Source: Phytobacter palmae
Lineage (GTDB): Bacteria > Pseudomonadota > Gammaproteobacteria > Enterobacterales > Enterobacteriaceae
DNA length: 64,000 nucleotides
Direction: 5' to 3'
Assembly (NCBI GenBank): GCA_900112785.1
Contig: FONB01000013.1
Span: forward strand, 1 to 64,000
Below, piece by piece: positions 28,788-40,001 of this stretch. A program made the position numbers and the translations under genes. Within the stretch, counting starts at the first letter, position 1; each line of letters starts with the position of its first letter. The notes under the pieces are model-generated. The model had not been told where the DNA came from. It saw only the letters and a list, made by a program, of their open reading frames with translations, and searched no databases.

Positions 28788-29594
28788 ATGAGCCTTACCG
28801 AACTGACCGGTAATCCGCGGCACGACCACCTGCTGGCGCTGATTGCTGAACGTGGTTATATGAACATCGATGAGCTGGCACAACTGCTGGATGTTTCCAC
28901 CCAGACGGTTCGGCGTGATATTCGTAAGTTAAGCGAACAGGGGCTGATCACCCGTCACCACGGAGGGGCCGGGCGTGCTTCCAGCGTCGTTAACACCGCT
29001 TTTGAGCAGCGAGAGGTTTCCCTGCTGGATGAGAAAAAAGCGATTGCGGAAGCCATCGCTGACTACATCCCGGATGGCTCCACCGTGTTTATCACCATCG
29101 GAACGACGGTAGAACACGTGGCACGTGCGTTGCTCAATCATAACCACCTGCGCATTATCACCAACAGTCTACGGGTGGCACATATTCTGTATAAAAATCC
29201 GCAGTTTGAGGTAATGGTGCCTGGTGGAACGCTACGTTCGCATAATGGCGGTATTATTGGCCCGTCCGTGGCAAGTTTTGTGCAGGGATTTCGTGCTGAT
29301 TACCTGGTCACCAGCATCGGTGCCGTAGAAAGCGATGGTGCACTGCTGGAGTTTGACGTCAATGAAGCCAACGTGGCAAAAACGATGATGATGCATTCGC
29401 GGCAGATTTTACTGGCCGTTGATCACACCAAATTTAACGCCTCTGCTGCCGTGGAGATTGGCAATATCAAACAGATTACGGCGCTCTTTACCGATAATCT
29501 GCCTCCGGCGCCGGTTCATCAGTTACTGAAAAACCATCAAATTGAAATTAACCAGATTGCCGTAGACCAGACCGATGTAGAAAACAGTTTTTGA
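28788..29594 (+). CDS. csqR: Sulfoquinovose regulator CsqR (YihW)
   Basis: This is a DeoR-family repressor of the yih cluster. The N-terminal HTH (MNIDELAQLLDVSTQTVRRD) and the DeoRC sensor domain are both complete. The frame is open from 28653 inside yihV, but the ATG at 28788 behind GAGAGG gives 268 residues and aligns with the E. coli N-terminus (MSLTELTGNPRHD). A GC-rich hairpin without a T run (29632-29651) follows. Confidence 0.93.
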   Translation: MSLTELTGNPRHDHLLALIAERGYMNIDELAQLLDVSTQTVRRDIRKLSEQGLITRHHGGAGRASSVVNTAFEQREVSLLDEKKAIAEAIADYIPDGSTVFITIGTTVEHVARALLNHNHLRIITNSLRVAHILYKNPQFEVMVPGGTLRSHNGGIIGPSVASFVQGFRADYLVTSIGAVESDGALLEFDVNEANVAKTMMMHSRQILLAVDHTKFNASAAVEIGNIKQITALFTDNLPPAPVHQLLKNHQIEINQIAVDQTDVENSF

Positions 29595-29712
29595 TGAACT
29601 GAAAATCATTTCCTTACCCGTCACAATCCTGTCGCCCGCCAGAGCGGGCGAACTATTCAACTTCTGACTTTCCCGCTACAGTTAACTTTCCACGGAAAAT
29701 TAGGAGAGAGAG

Positions 29713-30312
29713 ATGCTCTATATCTTTGATTTGGGTAACGTGATCGTTGATATCGACTTCAATCGGGTGCTGGGTGTATGGAGTGACTTCAGCCGTGTGC
29801 CGCTAGCAACGCTCAAACAAAGCTTCACGATGGGCGAGACTTTCCAGCTTCACGAGCGGGGTGAAATCAGTGACGAAGATTTCGCCAAAGCGCTGTGTGA
29901 AGAGATGTCCATGTCGTTAAGTTTTGAGCAATTTGCGACGGGCTGGCAGGCGGTTTTTGTCTCCCTGCGTAAGGAGGTTGTCAGCATCATGAAACAGCTG
30001 CGTGAGCAAGGGCACCGCGTAGTCGTGCTCTCTAATACCAACAGTCTCCATACCACGTACTGGCCGGATCAATACCCGGAAATTTTGGCCGCCGCCGACC
30101 ATATTTATCTTTCGCAAGATATGGGAATGCGTAAGCCGGAAACGCGCATCTATCAACGTGTACTCGAGCTGGAAGGCTATAGCGCTGATAACACTGTCTT
30201 TTTCGATGATAATGCGAATAATATAGAAGGGGCCAACCAGTTGGGGATTACCAGTATTCTGGTGACGGGTAAGAACACCCTCCCTGACTATTTTGCGAAG
30301 CAGTTATGCTGA
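29713..30312 (+). CDS. yihX: Alpha-D-glucose-1-phosphate phosphatase YihX
   Basis: This is a HAD-family phosphatase (E. coli enzyme acts best on glucose-1-phosphate) of 199 residues. Motif [12 protein letters not shown] with the nucleophile Asp is at residue 6, motif II VVLSNTN, motif III Lys in MRKPE, and motif IV FFDDN. The ATG at 29713 follows AGGAGAGAG. Its end overlaps yihY by 7 bp. Confidence 0.95.
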   Translation: MLYIFDLGNVIVDIDFNRVLGVWSDFSRVPLATLKQSFTMGETFQLHERGEISDEDFAKALCEEMSMSLSFEQFATGWQAVFVSLRKEVVSIMKQLREQGHRVVVLSNTNSLHTTYWPDQYPEILAAADHIYLSQDMGMRKPETRIYQRVLELEGYSADNTVFFDDNANNIEGANQLGITSILVTGKNTLPDYFAKQLC

Positions 30313-31175
30313 AATTTATTCGCCATAAAACGAAACACCATACGCGACCCATTTGGTCGTGGCTGAAATTACTCTGGTTGCGTATCGATGAAGACCATAT
30401 GACAACACTGGCGGGAAATCTCGCCTATGTTTCCTTGCTTTCATTGGTGCCGCTAATTGCCGTTATTTTTGCGTTATTTGCCGCGTTTCCGATGTTTTCT
30501 GAGGTTAGCATCCAACTGCGTCATTTTGTTTTTGCGAATTTTATTCCTACCACCGGCGATGTGATTCAACGCTATATCGAACAGTTCGTTGCCAATTCAA
30601 GCAAAATGACCGCCGTTGGCGCATGTGGGCTGGTGGTGACATCATTATTGTTGATGTACTCCATCGACAGCGCACTGAATTCCATCTGGCGCAGTACGCG
30701 CGTGCGTCCGCGAATATACTCCTTTGCTGTCTACTGGATGATCCTGACGCTGGGGCCGCTACTTGCCGGGGCGAGCCTGGCGATAAGCTCCTATTTGCTC
30801 TCTCTGCGCTGGGCCAGTGGGCTCAACGGCGCGATAGATAATATGCTGCGCGTTTTCCCGCTCATTTTGTCATGGATCTCTTTTTGGTTGTTGTACAGCA
30901 TTGTGCCAACCACCCGCGTGCCCAATCGTGATGCAGTGATTGGTGCTTTTGTCGCCGCTGTGTTATTTGAAGCGGGGAAAAAAGGGTTTGCGCTTTATAT
31001 CACCACATTTCCTTCTTATCAGCTTATTTATGGCGTGCTGGCGGTGGTCCCGATTTTGTTTCTGTGGGTCTACTGGACATGGTGTATCGTCTTGCTTGGC
31101 GCTGAAATAACTGTCACTCTCGGTGAATATCGACGATTAAAAAAAGCCGCAGAACAAGAAGAAGACCAACCATGA
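30306..31175 (+). CDS. yihY: YihY/BrkB family inner membrane protein
   Basis: This is a 289-residue protein with about six membrane segments. It was once annotated as ribonuclease BN, but that was later assigned to another gene, so its function is unknown. The family motif [14 protein letters not shown] lies near residue 37. It overlaps yihX by 7 bp and dtd by 4 bp, so yihX-yihY-dtd-fabY looks like one coupled operon. Confidence 0.93.
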   Translation: MLKFIRHKTKHHTRPIWSWLKLLWLRIDEDHMTTLAGNLAYVSLLSLVPLIAVIFALFAAFPMFSEVSIQLRHFVFANFIPTTGDVIQRYIEQFVANSSKMTAVGACGLVVTSLLLMYSIDSALNSIWRSTRVRPRIYSFAVYWMILTLGPLLAGASLAISSYLLSLRWASGLNGAIDNMLRVFPLILSWISFWLLYSIVPTTRVPNRDAVIGAFVAAVLFEAGKKGFALYITTFPSYQLIYGVLAVVPILFLWVYWTWCIVLLGAEITVTLGEYRRLKKAAEQEEDQP

Positions 31176-31609
31176 TTGCATTGATACAACGTGTATCCCA
31201 GGCCAGCGTTACCGTGGCGGGTGAAGTGACGGGTGAAATCGGCCCGGGACTTTTGGTGTTGTTAGGTGTCGAAAGGGAAGATGACGAGCAAAAAGCGAAC
31301 CGCCTGTGCGAGCGCGTGCTGGGGTATCGCATTTTCAGTGACGCTGACGGCAAGATGAACCTTAATGTTCAGCAGTCCGGCGGCAGCGTACTGGTGGTGT
31401 CACAATTTACGCTGGCGGCGGATACCGAACGCGGCATGCGTCCTGGTTTCTCCAGAGGAGCCGCGCCGGAAAAGGCGCAGGCGCTATATGACTATTTCGT
31501 CAATCGCTGCCGTAGCCAGCAGATAGAAACACAGATCGGACGATTCGCCGCAGATATGCAGGTATCGCTGGTTAATGACGGCCCCGTAACGTTCTGGTTG
31601 CAAGTATGA
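31172..31609 (+). CDS. dtd: D-aminoacyl-tRNA deacylase
   Basis: Dtd hydrolyses D-aminoacyl-tRNAs such as D-Tyr-tRNA, keeping D-residues out of proteins. The 145 residues equal E. coli. The active-site motif SQFTLAAD (about 77-84) and the C-terminal GPVTFWLQ, with the cross-subunit GP chirality proofreading pair, are present. It overlaps both neighbours by ATGA. Confidence 0.97.
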   Translation: MIALIQRVSQASVTVAGEVTGEIGPGLLVLLGVEREDDEQKANRLCERVLGYRIFSDADGKMNLNVQQSGGSVLVVSQFTLAADTERGMRPGFSRGAAPEKAQALYDYFVNRCRSQQIETQIGRFAADMQVSLVNDGPVTFWLQV

Positions 31610-32595
31610 GCCAGCTTGCGGAGTTGCCACGGGTAACAAGAGAGAATACAGCTATGTATCACCTTCGCGTACCGCAAACAGAAGAAGAGCTAGAGCTTTA
31701 CTACCAGTTCCGTTGGGAGATGCTGCGCAAGCCACTGCATCAGCCGAAAGGTTCCGAACGTGATGCCTGGGATGCCATGGCCCATCATCAAATGGTTGTG
31801 GATGAAGAAGGCGAAATCGTTGCCGTTGGTCGGTTATATATCAATGCCGACAATGAGGCTTCGATCCGTTTTATGGCCGTACATCCCTCGGTGCAGGATA
31901 AAGGGCTCGGCACGCTGATGGCGATGACGCTGGAATCTGTCGCGCGCCAGGAAGGTGTGAAACGGGTAACCTGTAGCGCGCGTGAAGATGCGGTGGAGTT
32001 CTTCGCAAAACTGGGGTTTATCAATGAGGGTGAAATTACCGCCCCGCAAACCACGCCGGTACGCCATTTTCTGATGATCAAACCCGTGGCGACGCTGGAT
32101 GATATTCTGCATCGCGGCGACTGGTGCGGGCAGTTGCAGCAGGCCTGGTATCAGCACATTCCGCTCAGTGAAAAGATGGGCGTGCGTATTCAGCAGTATA
32201 CCGGGCAGAAATTTATCACCACCATGCCGGAGACGGGCAACCAGAACCCACACCATACGTTGTTTGCCGGAAGCCTGTTCTCGCTGGCGACACTAACGGG
32301 CTGGGGGCTTATCTGGTTGATGCTGCGCGAGCGGCATCTGGGCGGGACGATTATCCTTGCCGATGCGCATATCCGCTACAGCACGCCAATCACGGGTAAA
32401 CCCAGCGCGATTGCCGATCTTGGCTCCCTGAGTGGTGATCTCGACAGACTGGCTCGTGGGCGTAAAGCGCGGGTTCAGTTGCAGGTAGAACTGTTTGGTG
32501 ACGATAAGCAGGGTGCCTTATTTGAGGCGGTTTATATCGTGCTACCAGCTAAACCGTATGGCGCTTTTGAAGAAGGCGGCAATGAAGAAGAGTGA
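31606..32595 (+). CDS. fabY: FabY/YiiD: GNAT plus thioesterase-fold protein (malonyl-ACP decarboxylase type)
   Basis: This is a two-domain protein of 329 residues, as in E. coli YiiD. Residues 17 to about 160 form a GNAT acetyltransferase fold ([15 protein letters not shown] acetyl-CoA loop). Residues about 180-320 form a YiiD_C hot-dog thioesterase-like domain ([19 protein letters not shown]). The homologue has been described as a malonyl-ACP decarboxylase (MadA) that helps start fatty acid synthesis. A GTCCGG/CCGGAC hairpin (32603-32621) follows. Confidence 0.9.
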   Translation: MSQLAELPRVTRENTAMYHLRVPQTEEELELYYQFRWEMLRKPLHQPKGSERDAWDAMAHHQMVVDEEGEIVAVGRLYINADNEASIRFMAVHPSVQDKGLGTLMAMTLESVARQEGVKRVTCSAREDAVEFFAKLGFINEGEITAPQTTPVRHFLMIKPVATLDDILHRGDWCGQLQQAWYQHIPLSEKMGVRIQQYTGQKFITTMPETGNQNPHHTLFAGSLFSLATLTGWGLIWLMLRERHLGGTIILADAHIRYSTPITGKPSAIADLGSLSGDLDRLARGRKARVQLQVELFGDDKQGALFEAVYIVLPAKPYGAFEEGGNEEE

Positions 32596-32602
32596 TTAGC
32601 GA

Positions 32603-32621
32603 GTCCGGCGCCAGGCCGGAC
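32603..32621 (+). terminator. Hairpin after fabY
   Basis: GTCCGGC-GCCA-GGCCGGAC forms a strong stem, followed by CCGACTTTGTT, only a poor T run. It is a likely end of the yihX-fabY operon. Confidence 0.5.
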
Positions 32622-32641
32622 CCGACTTTGTTAAAGTAAAA

Positions 32642-32980
32642 CTATTCGGCAAAGTAAAACCACGCGGTTTTTATCAAGCCATCCTGAACCTCATACACTG
32701 CCATATTCTCGATAACCTGCTCGCCGATGCCGTAGATTTTTTCGTGATCGAACACCTTATTCCCCATCACGATGCGGCTGAGTAACTCAGCCCTCAGCGC
32801 CGGGTTGTTAAAACGATGCTGACTGTAAAACGCGCGCAACGCTTCCCGACCCTGTGTAGAAGGGGATGTGGCCGGCATACGCCATGCGGTAAAATCTTCG
32901 CTAAAACAGGCGGCGAACATATCAATGTCATGGGCGTTATAGGCAGCAAATTGTCTTTCGACGGGCGCAACGATGGACAT
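32642..32980 (-). CDS. SnoaL/NTF2-like fold protein
   Basis: This is a 112-residue protein of the nuclear transport factor 2 (SnoaL/steroid isomerase-like) superfamily. The N-terminus FAAYNAHDIDMFAACFSEDF is typical, with AVYEVQDGLIKTAWFYF at the end. Such domains bind small hydrophobic ligands or isomerise them. No substrate can be inferred. It is not at this place in E. coli K-12, and with the adjacent esterase it forms an accessory pair. Confidence 0.75.
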   Translation of the reverse strand: MSIVAPVERQFAAYNAHDIDMFAACFSEDFTAWRMPATSPSTQGREALRAFYSQHRFNNPALRAELLSRIVMGNKVFDHEKIYGIGEQVIENMAVYEVQDGLIKTAWFYFAE

Positions 32981-33063
32981 AGTATTTCCTTGCTGAGTCG
33001 ATGCGTGTTTCTTCCTTTCGGTTATCTCTTGCAGCGTTAATAAACTTCGCCGCTATGCAAACC

Positions 33064-34008
33064 TTATTTAAATTCTCCATGTGGTAACAATTCCAGTCGC
33101 CATGCCACATCTCTTATCGCCCCGCGTGCTGTTTTGCTAATGCCGCCAAGCTGAAAGAAGCCGTGAATTACCCCCAGGTGGTGCTGGCAGGAACATTCCA
33201 CCCCTTGCCCGGTCATCCGTTGAAACAACGCTTCGCCTTCATCGCAGAGCGGGTCATATTCGGCGGTAAAAATATGCACAGGCGGAAGGCCGTTGAAATC
33301 ATCGCGCCAGAGTGGACTGGCTTCCGGGTGCATTGGATCCGTCTCACCGAGATACAATTCGTAGCCGCTGAGCAGCGCATCACGGGTAATCACATAGTCA
33401 TCGCCGTTGCTGGTGTAGCTTTCAAAGCAGGCGGTCGCATCGAGCATCGGATAAATCAGGATCAGTTGAGCGGGTTGCCATACCTGCGCCGCCTTCAGGC
33501 GAAGCGCCGTGACCAGCGCCAGGTGTCCACCTGCGCTGTCTCCGGCAAGGGTGATTTTTTGCCGATCGACGCCCAGCTCAGCAGCATTTTGCCAGATAAT
33601 CTCCGCCCCTTTCTGCGCGTCATCATGCGCGGCAGGAAACGTATGTTCCGGGGCCAGACGATACTGCACCGCAATCACCTGACAGCCGCTATAAAAGGCG
33701 AGCTGGCGCAATTGTTTGTCATGGGTGGCAAACTCACCGCTGATAAAACAGCCGCCGTGGTAATAGATCAGCGTGGGCAATGGGCCTGTTACGGTCAGAG
33801 GGGAGATAACGCGAAATGTCATACCGTCGAGATGCACATCTTTCACGTTTATCCGGGTTTCCGTTTCACCTGCCAGCACGGTACTGGCGAGGTATCCTGC
33901 TCTGCGTTCATCGATACTTTTTTCCCGCGAGGATGGCCGCCCTGCGGCGATAAACTCCCTGACCAGCTCTGCAATTCCTGTTTCCAGCGCCATTATCACA
34001 TCTCTCAT
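33064..34008 (-). CDS. Alpha/beta hydrolase, hormone-sensitive lipase type
   Basis: This is a carboxylesterase of the HSL/Aes family, 314 residues. The oxyanion motif is YYHGGCF. The nucleophile Ser is in GDSAGG, the Asp is probably in AEYDPLCDEG and the His in VIHGFFQL. There is no signal peptide, so it is cytoplasmic. An in-frame ATG at 33993 behind GAGAG is a plausible alternative start. The natural substrate is unknown. It is 83 bp upstream of the SnoaL-like gene on the same strand. Confidence 0.85.
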   Translation of the reverse strand: MRDVIMALETGIAELVREFIAAGRPSSREKSIDERRAGYLASTVLAGETETRINVKDVHLDGMTFRVISPLTVTGPLPTLIYYHGGCFISGEFATHDKQLRQLAFYSGCQVIAVQYRLAPEHTFPAAHDDAQKGAEIIWQNAAELGVDRQKITLAGDSAGGHLALVTALRLKAAQVWQPAQLILIYPMLDATACFESYTSNGDDYVITRDALLSGYELYLGETDPMHPEASPLWRDDFNGLPPVHIFTAEYDPLCDEGEALFQRMTGQGVECSCQHHLGVIHGFFQLGGISKTARGAIRDVAWRLELLPHGEFK

Positions 34009-34323
34009 CTGTATGTATATCCAGTGTTATAACCTGGATTTACGTCGATGGGAACGGCAATTTCCTGGAGGCGTGTGAATCCGCAAAGCGTCTCGCAAAA
34101 ATGAAATACAGGCAGAAAGAGGACTGTTGAACGATCTGTTCAGGTTGCAGAATGGAGTGTTAATTTGCGCCAGGAATAGGGTAAGACGCTGCCAGACACC
34201 ATAATCCTGGCGATAGCGCAGATGGATCGTCGTAAACAGGGGACATGAAATATTCGTTATTTTGCTGTTCGCGCCATGGCAACTGTAGCCGGGTGCGTTC
34301 ACAACCCGGCACAGATAATGACG
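34009..34323. other. Intergenic stretch without a recognised gene
   Basis: This 315 bp lies between the fdhE stop and the esterase start. A 91-codon frame on the minus strand (34027-34302) has no recognisable motif and no ribosome site. I see no repeat or clear promoter. The left part must carry the fdoGHI-fdhE terminator and the right part the esterase promoter. Confidence 0.6.
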
Positions 34324-35253
34324 TTACTCCCCCTCGCCCGGGAAGAGGAAGGGATTAATGGAACTGCGGGCGAACCCTTCCTGTTCCATGCGAGCATCAA
34401 GCACCAGTGAGGCTAAATCATCGGCAACAGGTTCCACGTTCGGGTCTTTTTCCTGATACAGAATCTTCAGGTAGGTGCCGCAATCGCCACAGCTTTCGGC
34501 TTTGATTGCTGCCTTCTCGTTGTCCAGCGACCAGTAGTGTAAGTCGCGAGTCTGCTCGCAGTTGCTACATTTGACGCGCACCACGTGCCATTCGGTTTCA
34601 CACAGATTACAGTGCAGGTAGCGCAACCCCTGGGTTGTGCCGATATGCACAACGCTTGAAACAGGTATCGATCCGCATACCGGACAGAACTGACGCTGCT
34701 CACCATATTCCGCGCGGGCTTTGCCGGGAATGAGGTTGGCCATTTGCGACCAGTAGAGTGAAAGCGCAGCCCAAATAAACGGCGCTTTATCACTGCTGAC
34801 CGAACTAAAGTCAGAGGCAAACAGCGCACTGGCCATCTGCTCCAGCTCCTGTTCGGAGGATTTTTCCAGGTTTTCAATTACTGCCAGCGCAGGTCCACTC
34901 ATCTCCGGTTTGAGTTCGGCAATGAGGGAATGCAGCAGTCGGTGCCAGTGCTTATCGCGCGGCAGGACATGAATATCCAGCGGCGGCTTACCCTCAGCGG
35001 CGGCCTGTTTGATCCGTGCTGTCAGATCGATCTCCAGCGGATGATCGTACAGCACCACTTCCTGGGCATGGGCTATCAACGCGGCAAAACGCAGGTAATC
35101 CCCCAGCGGATTGTGCTCTGCTAACTCGCGCAGGCGTTCTGCCCGGCGGTTGTAGAGATTTTTCAGCCTGGGGAATAATAACGGCGGAATCACTTCCGCC
35201 GTGCGTTTTTCGCTCGAACCCAGCTCGTCTTGCGGGATTATGCGAATACTCAT
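34324..35253 (-). CDS. fdhE: Formate dehydrogenase accessory protein FdhE
   Basis: FdhE is a cytoplasmic redox-active chaperone for assembly of the Tat-exported respiratory formate dehydrogenases. The 309 residues equal E. coli. Four CxxC motifs (FCPVCG, HCNLCE, KCSNCE, SCGDCG) in the C-terminal half bind iron in the family. It overlaps fdoI by 4 bp and closes the fdo operon. Confidence 0.96.
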   Translation of the reverse strand: MSIRIIPQDELGSSEKRTAEVIPPLLFPRLKNLYNRRAERLRELAEHNPLGDYLRFAALIAHAQEVVLYDHPLEIDLTARIKQAAAEGKPPLDIHVLPRDKHWHRLLHSLIAELKPEMSGPALAVIENLEKSSEQELEQMASALFASDFSSVSSDKAPFIWAALSLYWSQMANLIPGKARAEYGEQRQFCPVCGSIPVSSVVHIGTTQGLRYLHCNLCETEWHVVRVKCSNCEQTRDLHYWSLDNEKAAIKAESCGDCGTYLKILYQEKDPNVEPVADDLASLVLDARMEQEGFARSSINPFLFPGEGE

Positions 35254-35885
35254 TCCGTCGTTTTTTCCTCTTTCTGGCGGACTTCACGGTACCAGCGCGG
35301 GTGATGTTTCTTCGCCCACGTTTTGGTTACCCAGCCTTCCACCATGGCGGTTATCGTGCCCTTCACCCATAGTGCGGCGTAGATATGCACCATAATAACC
35401 ACAATTAACGCTACTGCGGCAAACGAATGAACCATAATCGCAATTCGAATGACCGGGATAGAGAAAACGGGTGCGAAGTATGGACGCCACATGATGATGC
35501 CGCTAACCAGCAACAACACCAGGAAGAGAATAGCCGCCCAGAACACACATTTCTGGCCGAAGTTATAGCGCCCGGTATCACCCACTTCCTCGTTGACGAC
35601 GATCTTACGGATATTCTTCGCCCAAAAGATATCATCCCGATTGATTAGGTTGTGATGCCAGTAGCGGAAGAACATGATGATGAACGACGCGAACATCACC
35701 ACCCCAACAAACGGGTGCAGAATACGTGCTAACTGCGGCGTACCCAGAATGTGCATCAACCAGTTAAAGGACGGGAAAAAGAATCCCAGTCCACTCACCG
35801 CCGCCAGCACGAAGCAGAAGGCGGTGACCCAATGGTTGATACGTTCCGGCGCCGTGTAGCGCACGATGGTGTCACGTCTTTTCAT
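35250..35885 (-). CDS. fdoI: Formate dehydrogenase-O, cytochrome b556 subunit
   Basis: FdoI is the membrane anchor that carries two b hemes and passes electrons from FdoH to menaquinone or ubiquinone. The 211 residues have four hydrophobic helices with His in [23 protein letters not shown] and MVHIYAAL. It overlaps fdoH by 4 bp (ATGA). Confidence 0.96.
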   Translation of the reverse strand: MKRRDTIVRYTAPERINHWVTAFCFVLAAVSGLGFFFPSFNWLMHILGTPQLARILHPFVGVVMFASFIIMFFRYWHHNLINRDDIFWAKNIRKIVVNEEVGDTGRYNFGQKCVFWAAILFLVLLLVSGIIMWRPYFAPVFSIPVIRIAIMVHSFAAVALIVVIMVHIYAALWVKGTITAMVEGWVTKTWAKKHHPRWYREVRQKEEKTTE

Positions 35886-36784
35886 TTGCGCACCTCGTCT
35901 TTTTCTTCATGCAGGTTGTCGTCTTCTTCCTCTGCGCGGTTTGGACCGACACCGACGTAGTGGAAGATACTGGCTGCAAATGTCGCTGCAAAGCCCACAG
36001 CGGCCAGCGGCTTCCAGATGCCTTTCCAGAACTTAACGGTTGCGCTGATTTCCGGGTTTTCCGGCAGACCGTGATACAGATTCGGCTTGTCAGCGTGGTG
36101 CAGCACGTACATGACGTGTGTACCGCCGACGCCAGCCGGATCGTACAGACCCGCATTGTCATAACCGCGAGTTTTCAGCTCTGCCACGCGTTCGCCTGCC
36201 AGCGTTTTCATATCCTCTTTGCTACCAAAGTGGATAGCGCCGGTAGGACACGTTTTCACGCAGGCAGGTTCCTGTCCGACGGTAACGCGGTCTACGCACA
36301 GCGTACATTTGTAGACGCGATTATCTTCCGGATTCAGGCGTGGCACGTTGAACGGACAGCCTGCAATGCAGTAGCCGCAGCCAATACACTGTTCAGACTG
36401 GAAGTCGACAATCCCGTTGGCATACTGAATGATAGCCCCTTCTGACGGGCATGCCTTCAGACAACCCGGATCGGCGCAGTGCATACATCCATCTTTGCGG
36501 ATAAGCCATTCCAGTTTATCGTTCTGCTCCACTTCGGAAAAACGCATGACTGTCCATGACTTAGCGGTCAGGTCTGCCGGGTTATCGTAAACCCCGACGT
36601 TATGTCCCACTTCATCACGAATATCGTTCCACTCCGAGCAGGCTACCTGACAGGCTTTACAACCAATACAGGTGGTGACGTCAATAAGCTTCGCCACCTC
36701 CTGCTGGTGATCCCGCGCCTGTGGCGCGGGGGTAAAACCGTTAGTTGCGGAACGACGGATAATATCTTGAGATTGGTAAGCCAT
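35882..36784 (-). CDS. fdoH: Formate dehydrogenase-O, iron-sulfur subunit
   Basis: FdoH carries four [4Fe-4S] clusters between FdoG and FdoI. The Cys groups are [35 protein letters not shown] and CTLCVDR with CVKTC. A single membrane helix near residue 260 ([19 protein letters not shown]) anchors it from the periplasmic side. It is 300 residues, as in E. coli. It lies 12 bp after fdoG. Confidence 0.96.
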   Translation of the reverse strand: MAYQSQDIIRRSATNGFTPAPQARDHQQEVAKLIDVTTCIGCKACQVACSEWNDIRDEVGHNVGVYDNPADLTAKSWTVMRFSEVEQNDKLEWLIRKDGCMHCADPGCLKACPSEGAIIQYANGIVDFQSEQCIGCGYCIAGCPFNVPRLNPEDNRVYKCTLCVDRVTVGQEPACVKTCPTGAIHFGSKEDMKTLAGERVAELKTRGYDNAGLYDPAGVGGTHVMYVLHHADKPNLYHGLPENPEISATVKFWKGIWKPLAAVGFAATFAASIFHYVGVGPNRAEEEDDNLHEEKDEVRK

Positions 36785-36796
36785 AATTCGTCTCCG

Positions 36797-39700
36797 CTAT
36801 ACCTTTTCCACATTCACCAGGAAGGCCTTAAACTCCGGCGTCTGGGTGTTTGCGTCACCGACAAACGGGGTAAGGGTGTTAGCGATAAAGCCTTTTTTCG
36901 CCACGCCTTCATAACCCCAGTGAATGGGAATACCGATGGTATCCACCTCTTTGCCGTGCACGTTCAGCGTGCGAATACGCTTGGTCACCACAGCCTTGGC
37001 TTTGATGTAGCCGCGGTTGGAGGAGACTTTCACGGTATCGCCCTGGACGATCCCCAGCTTGCCCGCCAGTTTTTCACCGATTTCCACAAACTGTTCAGGC
37101 TGTGCGATCGCGTTCAGCAATGCATGCTTGGTCCAGTAGTGGAAGTGTTCGGTCAGACGGTAAGTGGTGCCGACATAAGGGAACTTATCCGCTTTACCCA
37201 TCGCGGCCATGTCGTCTTTAAAGACGCGCGCGGCCGGGTTAGAGACTACCTTCGGATGCAGTGGGTTAGTGCCCAGCGGTGTCTCAAAGGGCTCGTAATG
37301 CTCCGGGAACGGCCCTTCTGCCATCTTATCGATAGCGAACAGGCGACCCATCCCTTCCGGCTGCATGATAAACGGCCCCACATCGCTGCCCGGCGCGGCA
37401 GCACTGTAATCCGGGATATCCGCACCGCTCCATTTTGCGCCGTCCCATTTCAGGAGCTGGCGTTTTGGATCCCACGGTTTACCCTGCGGGTCAGCGGAGG
37501 CGCGGTTATACAGGATGCGGCGGTTAAGCGGCCATGCCCATGCCCAGCCGAGCGTATTGCCAAGGCCTGACGGGTCGGCATTATCGCGTTTGGCCATCTG
37601 GTTGCCGTCCTGTGTCCAGCTACCGGCGAAAATCCAGCAGCCGCTGGAGGTGGTGCCGTCGTCACGCAACTGGGCGAACGAACTGAGTTGCTGGCCTTTT
37701 TTCACCAGGACCGTATTGGTAACCGGATCGATAATATCCGCCAGCGCTTTCCCGTTACTCTCCATCGCCACCTCTTCCGAAGCCGGTTCGTGTGGTGTGG
37801 AGTAGTTCCAGGTCATGCTCAGCACCTGTTCCGGGTTGGCGCCGCCCTCTTCGGCGTACATTTTGCGCAGGCGCAGGAAGATGCCCGCCAGAATCTCACC
37901 GTCGGTAACCGCGTCTCCTGGTGCATCCTGACCTTTCCAGTGCCATTGCAGCCAGCGACCGGAGTTCACGATGGAGCCGTTCTCTTCGGCAAAGCAGGTA
38001 CAGGGCAGACGGAACACTTCGGTCTGGATTTTCGATGAGTCAACGTCGTTCGACTCACCGTGGTTCTGCCAGAACGTAGAGGTTTCCGTGTTCAGCGGGT
38101 CGATAGTGACCAGGAATTTCAGTTTCGACAGCGCCGCCACGACTTTGTTTTTGTTCGGGAACGATGCGACCGGGTTGAAGCCCTGGCAGATATAGCCGTT
38201 CACCTGACCTTTAAACATCATGTCGAAATACTGCAGGACGTCGTAACCCTTATCCCATTTCGGCAGCCAGTCGAAGCCCCAGTTATTTTCTTTCGTCGCT
38301 TTTTCGCCATAGAAGGCTTTCATCATCGAGACGAAGAATTTCGGGTAGTTGCTCCAGTAGTTCACCTGGCCCTGCACCAACGGTTTTGGTGTGTTGGCGG
38401 TCAGATAGGTCTGGAGATCCGTCTGTTTTTCGCTTGGCAGCGTCATATAACCGGGCAGGCTTTGCGACAGCAGGCCTAAGTCGGTCAGCCCCTGAATATT
38501 GGAGTGTCCGCGCAGGGCGTTAACGCCGCCGCCCGCCATCCCCATATTACCGAGCAGCAGCTGAATCATCGCCATGGTACGGATGTTCTGCGCACCAACA
38601 GAGTGCTGCGTCCAGCCCAGCGCGTACAGGAATGACGCGGTTTTGTCATGGGCACTGGTTTCCGCGATGTATTCGCAAACTTTCAGGAAATCCGCTTTTG
38701 GCGTGCCACAGATGTTTTCCACCACCTCTGGCGTATAGCGAGAAACGTGTTGTTTCAGCAAATTCCATACGCAGCGTGGATGGGTAAGGGTAGTGTCGCG
38801 TTTGGCGAAGCCCTGTTCATCCAGCTCATAGTTCCAGCTTGAACGGTCATATTTGCGTTTTTCCGCGTCATAGCCTGTAAACAGACCCTCTTCGAAGCCG
38901 AAATCCTCACGCACGATCAGGCTGGCGTTGGTGTAGGCTTCTGTGTATTCGCGGTTGTATTTTTCATTTGTCAGCAGGTACAGCAGAACCCCGGAAAGGA
39001 AAGCGATATCTGTCCCGGAACGAATGGGCGTGTAAAAGTCCGCGACCGAAGCGGTTCGCGTAAATCGAGGATCGATAACGATTAATTTTGCGCCATTATG
39101 GATTTTTGCTTCCATCGCCCAGCGGAATCCCACCGGATGCGCTTCAGCAGCGTTCCCTCCCATCACGATGATGAGATTGGCGTTTTTCATATCTACCCAG
39201 TGGTTGGTCATCGCACCGCGACCAAATGTTGGAGCAAGACTTGCTACCGTTGGTCCGTGTCAGACACGCGCCTGGTTATCTACGGCGAGCATGCCGAGAG
39301 CGCGGGTAAATTTCTGGGTTAAATAACCGGTTTCGTTACTGGATGCGGAAGCGCACAGCATACCGGTGGAAAGCCAACGGTTAACGGTAGTGCCTTCAGC
39401 GTTCTGCGCGATGTAGTTGGCGTCGCGGTCTTGTTTGATCAGTTTTGCAATGCGATCAAACGCGTCTTCCCAGGTGATTTGTTGCCATTTGTCGGAGCCT
39501 GGCGCACGGTATTCTGGATATTTCAGGCGGCTTTCTGAATGAATAAAATCCACCAGACCTGCACCTTTCGGGCAGAGCGCGCCACGGTTGACCGGATGAT
39601 CCGGGTCGCCTTCGATATGGAAAATAGATGCTTTGGCGTTTTTCGCACCGTCGCCGAGGCTATACATTAAAAGCCCACAGCCGACAGAGCAGTATGTGCA

Positions 39701-39847
39701 GGTGTTTCGCGTTTCACGGGTACGCAATAATTTGTATTGCCGCGTCTCCGCCAGTGCTACGCTTGGGGCAAAGCCCAGCGCCGCTGCCGTTGTACCTGCC
39801 ATACCGCCAGCGCAGATCTTAAAGAACTGCCTTCTGCTGACCTGCAT
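36797..39847 (-). CDS. fdoG: Formate dehydrogenase-O, selenocysteine catalytic subunit
   Basis: FdoG oxidises formate at a bis-MGD molybdenum centre on the periplasmic side. The frame of 1016 residues includes an in-frame TGA at 39260-39262 (residue 196), read as selenocysteine. The context RV-Sec-HGPTVA matches E. coli, and a bSECIS hairpin follows. A twin-arginine signal SRRQFFK is at residues 4-10. The first [4Fe-4S] cluster Cys are in CTYCSVGCGLL. It needs MobAB (cofactor), FdhD (sulfur transfer) and FdhE, all in this window. Split annotation at the TGA would be wrong. Confidence 0.97.
39222..39262 (-). promoter_or_regulatory. Selenocysteine UGA and bSECIS element of fdoG
   Basis: Downstream of TGA 39260-39262 on the minus strand, GGTAGCAA-GTC-TTGCTCC forms a stem with a GU-containing apex about 20 nt after the UGA. 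Outer CCAAC bases can extend the stem. Size and spacing fit the SelB-binding element of E. coli formate dehydrogenases. Confidence 0.88.
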
Positions 39848-40001
39848 GGTTTGCTCCTTGTTTCGACATTGTCACGAGGTTTTTTTACTTTGCGGTCGTC
39901 GCCGCAAAGGTACAAAATTGCTGTAAGTCCCCTGGCTCAAAAGGGGTATGACTCAGAATACCACATTGCGGTTACGCCTGTTTTAATTCGGTTAATACAA
40001 C

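Noticed and set aside
34027-34302. 91-codon frame in the fdhE-esterase gap
   Set aside because: No ribosome site, no hydrophobic or catalytic pattern, and no operon logic. Treated as intergenic.
36797-39847. fdoG as a pseudogene split by a stop codon
   Set aside because: The TGA is at the known selenocysteine position (196), flanked by conserved sequence, and followed by a SECIS hairpin. Both halves are intact and in one frame.
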